This document shows, piece after piece, positions 1 through 8,477 of a stretch of DNA of 33,394 nucleotides. Position 1 is the first letter of the stretch. The number at the start of each line of letters is the position of its first letter. The translations under genes and the position numbers were made by a program. Below the pieces are notes generated by a model, which saw nothing but the letters and a program-made list of their open reading frames with translations, was not told where the DNA came from and did not search any database. The DNA is from Lachnospiraceae bacterium (GTDB lineage Bacteria > Bacillota > Clostridia > Lachnospirales > Lachnospiraceae): assembly GCA_022776305.1 (NCBI GenBank), contig JALFIB010000007.1:1-33394 (forward strand), given 5' to 3'.

Positions 1-216
1 CATGTCATGGGCTTTTTTGTAAACCTCAGGCGCATACATATCCTGATTTTCTCCAAATTGTGTCTCTGGTCGGTCAATGTTTAAAAAAGATAGCCTGTCC
101 CTGGCAGCAGCCTGATAAGCTTCCTTTCGATTATACACATCGTAAGGAAGAGCTGCCACACGGGAAACGTACTCTTTTGCCGGCCTGACACATTGGAATG
201 GTCTCATTTCTGCCAT
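1..216 (-). CDS. DUF1015 family protein, N-terminal part (cut by window edge)
   Basis: This is the first 72 codons of a gene that continues beyond the left edge. The N-terminus reads MAEMRPFQCVRPAKEY and is followed by RVAALPYDVYNRKEA. That pattern is typical of the DUF1015 (COG4198) family, whose proteins often sit next to serA in clostridia. The biochemical function of the family is not established. The ATG at 214-216 is preceded on the minus strand by AGAAGGGATAG, a usable ribosome binding site. It lies 23 nt after the serA stop, so it is most likely the third gene of the serC-serA operon. The family assignment rests on the N-terminal signature alone. Co-transcription is inferred from spacing. 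Confidence 0.8.
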   Translation of the reverse strand, partial: MAEMRPFQCVRPAKEYVSRVAALPYDVYNRKEAYQAAARDRLSFLNIDRPETQFGENQDMYAPEVYKKAHDM

Positions 217-239
217 AATCTATCCCTTCTGTAAACGAA

Positions 240-1397
240 TCAACGCACAACGCGGACTTTGATCACACCCTCAATGGCCCGAAGCTGGGAAACTACTTCT
301 TCTGACACAGGTGTATCAAGGTCAAACAGAGTATATGCGTAATCCCCTTTACTTGTATTGCTCATGTTCTGGATGTTGGTGTCTGACAATACATCCGTAA
401 ACCGGCTGATCATCTTCTTCACATTTTTGTGGTAGATCGCCAGCCTCGATGCAGCCGTACAAATGCCAAGGTCGCAGTTGGGATAATTGACAGAGTTCCG
501 GATATTTCCATTTTCAAGGAAATTCTTAAGCTCATTTACTGCCATCACTGCACAGTTGTCTTCGGATTCCACTGTGGATGCCCCAAGATGAGGGGTCACG
601 ATCACGCCCGGTTTTCCCGCTGTCACTGTATTCGGGAAGTCAGAAACGTAGCGATGTACTTTTCCTGCCTCAATAGCTTCCAGAACTGCCTCTTCATCTA
701 CCAAGAGATCCCTTGCATAGTTCAGGATCACCACATTATTTTTCATTTTTGCGATGGCATCCCTGTTGATCATCTTTTTGGTGGACTCCAGCAGCGGAAC
801 ATGGATTGTAATATAATCACACTGTTCATAAATCTGGTTCACATCATTGATATGGTGGATGTTTCTGGAAAGGCTCCATGCCGCATCCACAGAAATATAT
901 GGATCATATCCGTATACTTCCATGCCAAGATGAGTTGCTGCGTTGGCCACCTGTACGCCGATGGCTCCAAGGCCGATGATTCCCAGTTTTTTATCCTGAA
1001 GTTCACTTCCTGCAAACTTCTTCTTTTCTTTTTCCGTGGCAGCAGCGATTCCTTCATTGCCGGCCTGGCTTTTTACCCAGTTTGCTCCGCCGATGATGTC
1101 TCTGGCAGCCATGAGCATTCCTGCAAAAACGAGCTCTTTTACACCGTTTGCATTCGCTCCCGGTGTATTAAATACTACAATACCCTTTTCCGCACATTTA
1201 TCCAGCGGAATATTGTTCACACCGGCACCTGCACGGGCAACCGCCTGTAAGGTATCCGGGAGTTCCATTTCATGCATATTTGCGCTGCGGACCAATACGG
1301 CATCCGCCTCGCTGATATCTTTTACTTCTTTGTAGTCCTCTGTAAAACGGTCAAGACCTACTTTTGCAATGGGATTTAAACAAGCATAACGATACAT
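240..1397 (-). CDS. serA: D-3-phosphoglycerate dehydrogenase with C-terminal ACT domain
   Basis: The product (385 aa) should oxidise 3-phosphoglycerate to 3-phosphohydroxypyruvate with NAD, the first step of serine synthesis in the cytoplasm. The D-2-hydroxyacid dehydrogenase fold is clear. The Rossmann motif GLGAIGVQVANAATHLGMEV is followed by YGYDP, and the acidic residue there fits NAD rather than NADP. The C-terminal segment VTPHLGAST carries the catalytic His. The last ~70 residues look like an ACT domain, the usual place for serine feedback. The length matches the short ~385-residue form common in anaerobes, which lacks the extra ASB domain. The ATG overlaps the serC stop by one base (TAATG), so the two genes are probably translationally coupled. 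Serine inhibition is inferred from the ACT domain. Confidence 0.95.
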   Translation of the reverse strand: MYRYACLNPIAKVGLDRFTEDYKEVKDISEADAVLVRSANMHEMELPDTLQAVARAGAGVNNIPLDKCAEKGIVVFNTPGANANGVKELVFAGMLMAARDIIGGANWVKSQAGNEGIAAATEKEKKKFAGSELQDKKLGIIGLGAIGVQVANAATHLGMEVYGYDPYISVDAAWSLSRNIHHINDVNQIYEQCDYITIHVPLLESTKKMINRDAIAKMKNNVVILNYARDLLVDEEAVLEAIEAGKVHRYVSDFPNTVTAGKPGVIVTPHLGASTVESEDNCAVMAVNELKNFLENGNIRNSVNYPNCDLGICTAASRLAIYHKNVKKMISRFTDVLSDTNIQNMSNTSKGDYAYTLFDLDTPVSEEVVSQLRAIEGVIKVRVVR

Positions 1398-2479
1398 TAT
1401 TTATTCACCTCTTCAAACTCTTTCATGAATTTTACGAGAGCCTCTACACCCTCTATGGGCATAGCGTTGTAAATGCTTGCACGCATTCCACCCACCGTGC
1501 GATGCCCTTTTAAATTGACAAAGCCTGCAGCTTCTGCTTCTTTCACGAATTTTGCATCAAGCTCTTTATTTCCTGTGACGAAAGGAACATTCATCAAAGA
1601 ACGGTCTTCTTTTACCACAGTACCGCTGAACATATCACTCTGGTCAAGGAAATCGTACAGGATCTTTGCTTTTGCCTCATTGCGCTCTTTCATGGCAGAT
1701 AAGCCGCCGATAGATTTAATCCATTTAAACACTTTGCCGCACATATAAATGCAGTAGCAGTTGGGCGTGTTGTACATGGAACCGGCATCTGCATGGGTCT
1801 TGAATTTCATCATGGTCGGTGTGAAAGGCATCACATCATCTGTGATCAGGTCTTCACGGACTATGGAGATCACCATACCGGCCGGACCGATATTTTTCTG
1901 TACGCCGCCATAAACAATACCGTAATCCGATACGTTGATAGGCTCAGAAAGGAAACAGGAGGAAACATCTGAAACCAGAAGCTTTCCCTTTGTATTCGGA
2001 AGTTTTTTATATTTTGTTCCATAAATGGTGTTATTCTCGCATATGTATACGTAATCCGCATCCTCGCTGATGGGAAGATCACTGCAATCCGGAATGTAAG
2101 AGAACATCTTATCTGCACTGGAAGCTACGGCATTTGCTTTTCCGTATTTCTGTGCTTCCTGCCATGCTTTTTTCGCCCACTGGCCTGTGATCACATAATC
2201 TGCTACCCCGTTTTTCATCAGGTTCATCGGAATCATTGCAAATTGGAGGCTGGCTCCGCCCTGCATAAACAACACTTTATAATTGTCTGGAATCTGCATC
2301 AGGTCCCGCAGGTCTGCCTCTGTCTCCTGAATGATATCATCAAACATTTTTGAACGATGGCTCATTTCCATGACAGACATCCCATGACCTCTGTAGTCCA
2401 TCATTTCTTCCTGTGCTTCTAACAGCACAGCTTCCGGCAATACTGCCGGCCCTGCAGAAAAATTGTATACTCTGCTCAT
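1397..2479 (-). CDS. serC: phosphoserine aminotransferase
   Basis: The PLP enzyme (360 aa) transfers the amino group of glutamate to 3-phosphohydroxypyruvate, giving phosphoserine. The N-terminus MSRVYNFSAGPAVLP is the SerC hallmark. The PLP lysine is K195 in YGGVQKNIGPAGM, and HRTVGGMRASIYNA near the C-terminus is the phosphate-binding segment. An in-frame upstream start at 2509 exists, but the ATG at 2479 has AGGAGG seven bases upstream and gives the standard 360-residue length, so it was chosen. The gene leads the serC-serA-DUF1015 unit. It has its own promoter overlapping the end of ilvB and a long structured leader. No phosphoserine phosphatase gene is in view. Confidence 0.96.
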   Translation of the reverse strand: MSRVYNFSAGPAVLPEAVLLEAQEEMMDYRGHGMSVMEMSHRSKMFDDIIQETEADLRDLMQIPDNYKVLFMQGGASLQFAMIPMNLMKNGVADYVITGQWAKKAWQEAQKYGKANAVASSADKMFSYIPDCSDLPISEDADYVYICENNTIYGTKYKKLPNTKGKLLVSDVSSCFLSEPINVSDYGIVYGGVQKNIGPAGMVISIVREDLITDDVMPFTPTMMKFKTHADAGSMYNTPNCYCIYMCGKVFKWIKSIGGLSAMKERNEAKAKILYDFLDQSDMFSGTVVKEDRSLMNVPFVTGNKELDAKFVKEAEAAGFVNLKGHRTVGGMRASIYNAMPIEGVEALVKFMKEFEEVNK

Positions 2480-2637
2480 TTTTTCATCCTCCTCAATCCT
2501 CATGCCCATCGGGCTGCCGCACCATACATTCCGACTTATGGTTTCCTGTACCAGATCTCATTTCAAACCATACAGGATCTTTGTATGCTGCAACAGCCCG
2601 ATTTTCTTTACCGCTCTACTCCATCGCAGTGCGGATT
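2480..2637 (-). promoter_or_regulatory. Structured 5' leader of serCA, candidate cis-regulatory RNA
   Basis: The region between the predicted serC transcription start (~2637) and the serC start codon can fold strongly on the minus strand. A nine-base arm (2594-2602) pairs perfectly with 2508-2516. The pairing continues inward, 2583-2593 against 2517-2527, with one mismatch and two G-U pairs, giving about 20 bp. Inside the loop, CCTGTA (2571-2576) can pair with TACAGG (2545-2550), and ATGGTTT (2565-2571) with AAACCAT (2538-2544). These two pairings interleave, so they form an H-type pseudoknot or two exclusive hairpins. A small stem (2611-2614 with 2631-2634) precedes it. No U-tract follows the long stem, so it is not a simple terminator. 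No T-box signature was found. It resembles no RNA class I recognise. Confidence 0.6.
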
Positions 2638-2643
2638 TTCTAT

Positions 2644-2672
2644 ATTGTATTACTTCGTTAAAGATTAGTCAA
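2644..2672 (-). promoter_or_regulatory. serCA promoter, sigma-A type
   Basis: TTGACT (2667-2672) and TACAAT (2644-2649) on the minus strand are separated by exactly 17 bp. The -35 box overlaps the ilvB stop codon, so serCA can be transcribed independently of the upstream leuB-ilvD-ilvB genes. The expected start is near 2637. Confidence 0.75.
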
Positions 2673-4338
2673 GGTCATCTTGGTCAAATACAGCCTCAAT
2701 TGACTGTCCTGCCGGAACCATGGGGAAAACTTTGTCATCGCAGTCGATGATACAGTCAAGAACAACCGGCTTTCCGAGGGCAATGGCCCGTTCCAGAGCA
2801 GGTCCCACCTCTTCTTTTTTTGTAACACGGATTCCTTCCGCTCCCATTGCCTCAGCAAGCTTTACGAAATCCACTGCGTCATTTAAAACTGTCTGAGAAT
2901 AGCGTTTTCCGTAAAACAGGGTCTGCCACTGGCGAACCATGCCCAGAACATGGTTGTTGACTACCACCTGAATCACAGGAATGTTATATCTTGCCGCTGT
3001 AGCGATCTCATTCATATTCATGCGGAAACAACCGTCACCTGCCACATTGATGACTACTTTATCCGGATTCGCTGTCTTTGCACCGATGGCAGCGCCAAGA
3101 CCGTAACCCATGGTGCCAAGGCCTCCGGAAGTAAGAAGCGTACGCGGTTTCTGGTATTTAAAATACTGTGCCGCCCACATCTGATGCTGGCCTACCTCTG
3201 TGACAATAATAGCGTCTCCTTTTGTAATACGGTAGATCTCCTCAATAATATAAGGACCGGTCAGACCCTCTGTGTTATATTTCAACGGATATTTCTCTTT
3301 TAATTCCTTAACGGATGCATCCCACTCATCATGGCGATGGTCTTCGATACGGGCATTCAACCGCTTCAGCACTTCTTTGATATCACCGATAACGCTGGCA
3401 TCTACTTTAATGTTTTTATTGATCTCAGCCGGATCTACATCAATCTGAACAATTTTTGCATGTTTTGCAAATGTCTTTGCATTCCCGATGACACGGTCAC
3501 TGAACCTTGCTCCCACTGTAATCAAAAGGTCGCACTGCATAACGCCCAAATTGGACGCTTTCGTCCCATGCATGCCAAGCATACCGGTGTACAGTTCACT
3601 CTCTCCATTGTATGCACCTTTCCCCATCAGGGAATCCGCAACCGGCGCATGCACTTTTTCTGCAAATTCTTTCAGCTCGTCAGCCGCATCTGAGATCACA
3701 GCGCCGCCGCCCACGAAAATAAACGGTTTCTTACATTTATTGATCAATTTTATAACTTCATCAAGGTCTGACTCTTTGATGTATTCCGTGCTTCTTACGA
3801 TGGGTTCCGGAACCGCTGGCTCGTAATCTGTCACAGCTGCCGTTACATCTTTCGTAATATCCACAAGAACAGGACCCGGTCTGCCTTCCTGCGCGATCCG
3901 GAAAGCCCAACGAAGGGTATCAGCAAGCTTTGTGACATCCTTTACAATAAAATTGTGTTTTGTGATAGGCATGGTCACACCGGTAATATCAATCTCTTGG
4001 AAACTGTCTCGTCCAAGCATAGGTACCGCCACGTTTGCCGTAATTGCCACCACGGGTACTGAATCCATATATGCAGTAGCAATTCCTGTAACCAGATTGG
4101 TTGCTCCCGGGCCGGATGTAGCCATACAGACACCTACTTTACCTGTAGAACGGGCATATCCGTCTGCTGCGTGTGCTGCCCCCTGCTCATGTGAGGTAAG
4201 GATATGGCGGATCTCTCCGCTGTGTTTATAGAGTTCATCGTATACATTCAGAATGGTTCCGCCCGGATATCCAAATACGGTATCCACGCCCTGTTCCTTC
4301 AGACATTCAATCACAATTTCTGAGCCATTCAATTTCAT
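2665..4338 (-). CDS. ilvB: acetolactate synthase, large (catalytic) subunit
   Basis: The ThDP enzyme (557 aa) condenses two pyruvates, or pyruvate and 2-ketobutyrate, in the first common step of valine, leucine and isoleucine synthesis. Visible landmarks are the ThDP-activating glutamate E51 in LTSHEQGAAHAADGYAR, the central FAD/Rossmann-like domain, and the ThDP-Mg motif starting GDGCFRMNMNEIATAARYN. The last segment YFKYQKPRTLLTSGG belongs to the catalytic domain. It starts 102 bases after ilvD and has a GGAAAG ribosome binding site. No ilvN regulatory subunit follows. The next genes are serC and serA, so the small subunit must be elsewhere or absent. The enzyme is biosynthetic rather than catabolic by context. 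Confidence 0.94.
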   Translation of the reverse strand: MKLNGSEIVIECLKEQGVDTVFGYPGGTILNVYDELYKHSGEIRHILTSHEQGAAHAADGYARSTGKVGVCMATSGPGATNLVTGIATAYMDSVPVVAITANVAVPMLGRDSFQEIDITGVTMPITKHNFIVKDVTKLADTLRWAFRIAQEGRPGPVLVDITKDVTAAVTDYEPAVPEPIVRSTEYIKESDLDEVIKLINKCKKPFIFVGGGAVISDAADELKEFAEKVHAPVADSLMGKGAYNGESELYTGMLGMHGTKASNLGVMQCDLLITVGARFSDRVIGNAKTFAKHAKIVQIDVDPAEINKNIKVDASVIGDIKEVLKRLNARIEDHRHDEWDASVKELKEKYPLKYNTEGLTGPYIIEEIYRITKGDAIIVTEVGQHQMWAAQYFKYQKPRTLLTSGGLGTMGYGLGAAIGAKTANPDKVVINVAGDGCFRMNMNEIATAARYNIPVIQVVVNNHVLGMVRQWQTLFYGKRYSQTVLNDAVDFVKLAEAMGAEGIRVTKKEEVGPALERAIALGKPVVLDCIIDCDDKVFPMVPAGQSIEAVFDQDDLD

Positions 4339-4379
4339 CGAAAATCTTTCCTTTCTTTTGCATTGTATCTTGGATGCGC

Positions 4380-4410
4380 CAAAGGGGATTTCTCCGTGCG
4401 GTCCCCTTTG
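4380..4410 (-). other. Intercistronic stem-loop between ilvD and ilvB
   Basis: A perfect 9-bp stem (4380-4388 with 4402-4410, CAAAGGGGA/TCCCCTTTG) with a 13-base loop lies in the 102-base ilvD-ilvB gap. No U-tract follows on the minus strand. It is more likely an mRNA stability or processing element than a terminator. Confidence 0.5.
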
Positions 4411-4440
4411 ACTCGATATGATCTGTAATCTTTCGATTCT

Positions 4441-6117
4441 TTAAGCTTTCTTTCCCGGAAGTTCCAGCACTGCTCCGCGGTTTGCTGATGTGACAAGAGA
4501 TGCATATCTTGCCAGATACCCTGTGGTCACCTTCGGTTCCCTTGGCTGCCATTTTGCTTTTCTCTCGGCAAGGACTTCATCGCTTACCGCAAGCTCAAGC
4601 TTGCACTCCGGAATATTGATCTTAATGATATCTCCTTCTTCTACCAAGGCGATAGGACCTCCTACAGCTGCCTCCGGACATACGTGGCCAATAGAAGCTC
4701 CTCTTGACGCACCGCTGAAGCGTCCATCTGTGATCAGGGCAACGCTTGAGTCAAGCCCCATTCCTGCAATAGCGGAGGTAGGATTGAGCATCTCACGCAT
4801 ACCCGGGCCACCCTTCGGGCCTTCATAGCGGATCACAACCACGTCACCTGATACGATCTTTCCTCCGAGAATAGCTGCAATGGCATCTTCCTCGCTGTCA
4901 AATACACGTGCAGGCCCTTCATGTACCATCATCTCTGGTACAACTGCAGAGCGCTTTACAACGCCTGAATCCGGAGCCAGATTACCCTTTAAGATGGCAA
5001 GCCCGCCAGTCTCACTGTAAGGATTTTCCAGTGGACGGATCACCTCAGGATTTTTATTGATACATCCGGAAATATTTTCTCCTACTGTCTTGCCTGTCAC
5101 TGTCATGCAGTCAAGGTTCAGCAAGTCTTTTTTCGTTAATTCATTCATTACGGCATAAACACCGCCTGCTTCGTTCAGGTCTTCCATATAAGTAGGACCG
5201 GCAGGTGCCAGATGGCAAAGGTTCGGTGTCCTTGCACTTACTTCATTCGCGATATCTACATTCAGCTCTACCCCAGCTTCGTGTGCAATTGCCGGAAGGT
5301 GGAGCATACTGTTTGTGGAACATCCCAGAGCCATATCTACAGTCAATGCATTCATAAATGCTTTTTCTGTCATAATATCACGTGGACGGATATCTTTCTT
5401 TAAAAGCTCCATGATCTGCATACCGGCCATTTTTGCCAGACGGATCCTCTCGGAATATACGGCAGGAATCGTACCGTTTCCCCTCAAGCCCATACCAAGC
5501 ACTTCGGTCAGGCAGTTCATACTGTTGGCTGTGTACATGCCGGAGCAGGAACCACAGGTCGGGCAGACCTTTTCTTCATATTCCACGACTTCTTCCGCAC
5601 TCATCTTGCCGGCTGTATAGCCACCTACTGCCTCAAACATGCTGGAAAGGCTGCGTTTTCTTCCGTGGAGATGTCCGGCCATCATCGGGCCGCCGCTGAC
5701 AAAGATCGTCGGAATATTTAATCTTGCCGCTGCCATCAAAAGCCCCGGAACATTTTTATCACAGTTCGGGATCATCACGAGGGCATCAAACTGATGAGCC
5801 ATCGCCATACATTCAGTAGAATCTGCAATCAGGTCACGTGTCACAAGGGAATACTTCATACCGATATGCCCCATGGCAATACCGTCGCAGACTGCGATCG
5901 CCGGAAACTCTCTGGGGACTCCCCCTGCCATAGAAACGCCAAGCTTCACTGCCTCTGTGATCTTATCCAGGTTCATGTGCCCCGGAACGATTTCATTGTA
6001 GGAATTTACAATACCGATCAGCGGCTTTTTCATCTCTTCTTCCGTAAGTCCCAGAGCATGGAACAAAGAGCGATGGGGAGCCTGCTGAATTCCTTTTTTT
6101 ACTGCGTCGCTTCTCAT
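4441..6117 (-). CDS. ilvD: dihydroxy-acid dehydratase
   Basis: This iron-sulfur dehydratase (558 aa) converts 2,3-dihydroxyisovalerate and dihydroxymethylvalerate to the keto acids in valine, leucine and isoleucine synthesis. The cluster cysteines are visible in NCDKNVPG and in [18 protein letters not shown]. The C-terminal GRFSGASRG motif is also intact. The length is typical of the bacterial IlvD/Edd family. IlvD is favoured over phosphogluconate dehydratase by its neighbours leuB and ilvB. The ATG has AGGAGG upstream and starts 18 bases after leuB. ilvC is not in the window. Confidence 0.95.
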   Translation of the reverse strand: MRSDAVKKGIQQAPHRSLFHALGLTEEEMKKPLIGIVNSYNEIVPGHMNLDKITEAVKLGVSMAGGVPREFPAIAVCDGIAMGHIGMKYSLVTRDLIADSTECMAMAHQFDALVMIPNCDKNVPGLLMAAARLNIPTIFVSGGPMMAGHLHGRKRSLSSMFEAVGGYTAGKMSAEEVVEYEEKVCPTCGSCSGMYTANSMNCLTEVLGMGLRGNGTIPAVYSERIRLAKMAGMQIMELLKKDIRPRDIMTEKAFMNALTVDMALGCSTNSMLHLPAIAHEAGVELNVDIANEVSARTPNLCHLAPAGPTYMEDLNEAGGVYAVMNELTKKDLLNLDCMTVTGKTVGENISGCINKNPEVIRPLENPYSETGGLAILKGNLAPDSGVVKRSAVVPEMMVHEGPARVFDSEEDAIAAILGGKIVSGDVVVIRYEGPKGGPGMREMLNPTSAIAGMGLDSSVALITDGRFSGASRGASIGHVCPEAAVGGPIALVEEGDIIKINIPECKLELAVSDEVLAERKAKWQPREPKVTTGYLARYASLVTSANRGAVLELPGKKA

Positions 6118-6135
6118 AATTTTCCTCCTTCTTTC

Positions 6136-7218
6136 TCAGACTCTCGCGGCGATCAAATCACCCATCTTAGCTGTGCCTACCTGCGTACAGCCTTCCGACA
6201 TAATATCCACCGTGCGATAGCCTTCTTTTAACACTTGTTTTACCGCTGACTCAATCGCATCCGCAGCCTCATCAAGATCCAAGGAATAGCGGAGCATCAT
6301 TGCAGCTGACAAGATGGTGGCAATGGGATTTGCGATCCCTTTGCCTGCAATATCAGGTGCAGAGCCATGGCTTGGCTCATACAAACCGAATTTTGTCTCA
6401 TTTAATGATGCAGATGAAAGCATCCCGATGGAGCCGGTCACCATGCTGGCTTCATCAGAAAGAATATCTCCAAACATATTTTCCGTCAGGATCACATCGA
6501 ACTGTCCCGGATTGCGGACCAGCTGCATTGCACAGTTGTCAACCAGCATATGAGAAAGCTCCACATCAGGATATTCCTTTGCCACTTCTTCCACCACAGC
6601 TCTCCAAAGCCTTGAAGAATCAAGTACATTTGCCTTGTCCACACTGCATACCTTGCTGCGGCGCTTTCTTGCGATGTCAAATCCTTTTATGGCGATCCTA
6701 CGGATCTCATTTTCATTATATACAAGCGTATCTGTTGCTTTCCGGATGCCATCCTCCACAACAGTCTCTCTCGCTCCAAAATATAATCCTCCTGTCAGCT
6801 CACGCATGATCATCATGTCAAAGCCTTCTCCGATGATATCATCCCGCAGCGGGCAGGCTGCCTTTAACTCTTCATACAGATATGCCGGGCGAAGGTTCGC
6901 AAATAGATTCAGTTCTTTTCTGATCTTTAAAAGTCCTGCCTCCGGGCGCAGCTGGGGCTCCAGCTTATACCAAGGTGAAGTCTTCGCATCGCCTCCGATG
7001 GATCCCATCAATACCGCCTCACTTGCTTTTGCCTGCGCAATAGCTTCGTCTGTAAGGGGCACTCCGTGTACATCAATCGACGCACCACCCAGCAATACTT
7101 CCGTATAATCTAACTTAAAATCATATTTTGCTGCAGCCGCATCTAATACTTTCTGTGCTTCAGCCACAATTTCCGGACCTATTCCATCCCCCGGAATCAC
7201 TGCAATTCTATGTATCAT
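6136..7218 (-). CDS. leuB: 3-isopropylmalate dehydrogenase
   Basis: The enzyme (360 aa) performs the NAD-dependent oxidative decarboxylation of 3-isopropylmalate in leucine synthesis. The N-terminus [19 protein letters not shown], the internal segment [12 protein letters not shown], the substrate-loop region [14 protein letters not shown] and the signature [20 protein letters not shown] are all characteristic of LeuB rather than isocitrate dehydrogenase. An AAAGGAG ribosome binding site precedes the ATG. It is the first gene of a leuB-ilvD-ilvB transcript. leuA, leuC and leuD are not visible, so leucine synthesis genes are split between loci. Confidence 0.95.
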   Translation of the reverse strand: MIHRIAVIPGDGIGPEIVAEAQKVLDAAAAKYDFKLDYTEVLLGGASIDVHGVPLTDEAIAQAKASEAVLMGSIGGDAKTSPWYKLEPQLRPEAGLLKIRKELNLFANLRPAYLYEELKAACPLRDDIIGEGFDMMIMRELTGGLYFGARETVVEDGIRKATDTLVYNENEIRRIAIKGFDIARKRRSKVCSVDKANVLDSSRLWRAVVEEVAKEYPDVELSHMLVDNCAMQLVRNPGQFDVILTENMFGDILSDEASMVTGSIGMLSSASLNETKFGLYEPSHGSAPDIAGKGIANPIATILSAAMMLRYSLDLDEAADAIESAVKQVLKEGYRTVDIMSEGCTQVGTAKMGDLIAARV

Positions 7219-7268
7219 TTTTGCGTCTCCTTTTCTGTCATTCCATACCCAAAAGAGCTTTTCCCTTT

Positions 7269-7297
7269 ATAATAATGTATTTCCTTCCACTTTTCAA
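7269..7297 (-). promoter_or_regulatory. leuB-ilvD-ilvB promoter, sigma-A type
   Basis: TTGAAA (7292-7297) and TATTAT (7269-7274) on the minus strand are 17 bp apart, placing the start near 7262. The leader is only about 44 nt, too short for a T-box or leader-peptide attenuator. Any amino acid control should therefore act at the promoter. I see no CodY-like AATTTTCNGAAAATT box. Confidence 0.7.
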
Positions 7298-7341
7298 CTG
7301 TTTCATGTAAGGATTCCGGCAAAAAATTGTATTCCGTCCCC

Positions 7342-8364
7342 TTATATCTTTCCAAAACTGCAGGCCGGATAGTGGCACTGCGCACATCCGAGACACAAAC
7401 CTCCATGTCCTAAAGCGGTAATTTCTTTTCGGGAGATCTTCTCTCCTGCTGCCACCCTCGGCAGCATCAAGTCAAAAATAGTGGTATTTGCATACATAAC
7501 ACACCCCGGCAGTCCCATAACAGGGGTTCCATCTTCAAAATAGGCAAGGCAGAACATAGCGCCCGGCAATACAGGAGCGCCGTAAGAAACCACTTCTGCT
7601 CCACTCTCTTTGATCGCGCCCGGTGTCTGGTCATCAGGGTCCACACTCATACCTCCGGTGACAACGATCAGTTCACATCCTTTTTCTTTTAGCGCAAGGA
7701 TGGCTGCTGTGATTTTTTCTTTTTCATCATTGACTGTCATATGCTCTTTTGCCAGAATCCCGTACTGGCTTAATTTTTGAACCACTACCGGTGTAAAAGT
7801 ATCTTGGATTCTCCCGTAATACACTTCATTTCCGGTGGTTACGATCCCCGCTTTTTTTGATTTATACGGCAAAAGCGTACAAAGAGGCTTTTCTCCCGCA
7901 CATTCCTTCACCATCTCCATCTTTTCTTTCTTGATCACCAGAGGGATCACTCTCGTTCCAAGAAGCTTATCACCTTTTTTTACCGGGGTGTTTGTATGTC
8001 TGGTGGCGATCATCACCTGATCGATCTCATTGATCTCGTTCAAGCGCTCCACATCTATTTTGAAAAGGCCATCACATGCTGCTGACAGCTCGATTTTTCC
8101 TTCTTTCACTTCAGACGGCACCATATTCTCATTGATACAGACACCACATAAAATCTCCGCTGCTTCATTTTCATGGTAGACCGTATCATCGTTTTCCCAA
8201 ACGTACAGATTGTCTTTCCCCAGACTTAACAGCACCGGAATGTCCTCCTCTGTCACAATATGTCCCTTTCGAAACCGTGCCCCCTTTGTCACTCCTTTAA
8301 TAATCTGTGTAATGTCGTGGCACAATACATGCCCCACTGCATCCTGTGTTCGTATTAATTTCAA
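7342..8364 (-). CDS. molybdopterin-binding protein, MoeA/MogA-like
   Basis: The protein (340 aa) belongs to the MoCF-biosynthesis group that binds molybdopterin. The central segment ELIVVTGGMSVDPDDQTPGA is the MogA/MoeA-type loop, and PVLPGAMFCLAYF with PVMGLPGCVMYAN completes the domain. The N-terminal part (KLIRTQDAVGHVLCHDITQI...GARFRKGHIV) and the cysteine-rich tail GHGGLCLGCAQCHYPAC are typical of a clostridial variant often found with xanthine dehydrogenase-type loci. The open frame extends to a TTG at 8391. The TTG at 8364 is preferred because AGGAAAGGAAG lies 8 bases upstream and family members begin at this point. It follows modABC and probably acts in molybdenum insertion; this is inferred. 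Confidence 0.82.
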   Translation of the reverse strand: MKLIRTQDAVGHVLCHDITQIIKGVTKGARFRKGHIVTEEDIPVLLSLGKDNLYVWENDDTVYHENEAAEILCGVCINENMVPSEVKEGKIELSAACDGLFKIDVERLNEINEIDQVMIATRHTNTPVKKGDKLLGTRVIPLVIKKEKMEMVKECAGEKPLCTLLPYKSKKAGIVTTGNEVYYGRIQDTFTPVVVQKLSQYGILAKEHMTVNDEKEKITAAILALKEKGCELIVVTGGMSVDPDDQTPGAIKESGAEVVSYGAPVLPGAMFCLAYFEDGTPVMGLPGCVMYANTTIFDLMLPRVAAGEKISRKEITALGHGGLCLGCAQCHYPACSFGKI

Positions 8365-8477
8365 TTTCTGCGCTTCCTTTCCTTGCTGCAATTTCTTTAT
8401 TGTCCTTTTGTCTATTTTGATCCAAAAATGTCAAATGATACCAGCGAAATTATTTCATATCTGGCACTTCCGTAATC

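Noticed and set aside
429-1250. Long plus-strand frame of 273 codons opposite serA
   Set aside because: It is antisense to a clearly identified enzyme, has Cys/His/Ile-rich composition typical of shadow frames, and lacks a ribosome binding site.
2480-2664. T-box leader upstream of serC
   Set aside because: No AGGGTGGnACCGCG antiterminator sequence and no terminator with a U-tract are present. The TGGTGCGG inside the stem is only a superficial match.
7219-7341. Attenuator or leader peptide for leuB
   Set aside because: The predicted leader is only ~44 nt and has no terminator-like hairpin or run of leucine codons.
7215-7406. A 63-codon minus-strand frame ending at the leuB start (ATGA overlap)
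   Set aside because: It overlaps the conserved Cys-rich end of the MoeA-like gene by 65 bases, has no ribosome binding site at a useful distance, and the leuB promoter lies inside it. Its sequence resembles no family I know.
8365-8477. Promoter for the MoeA-like gene at a perfect TTGACA in the modC gap
   Set aside because: No acceptable -10 box lies 16-18 bases downstream, so the gene is more likely read from the mod promoter. A CCAG/CTGG dyad there is too weak to call.
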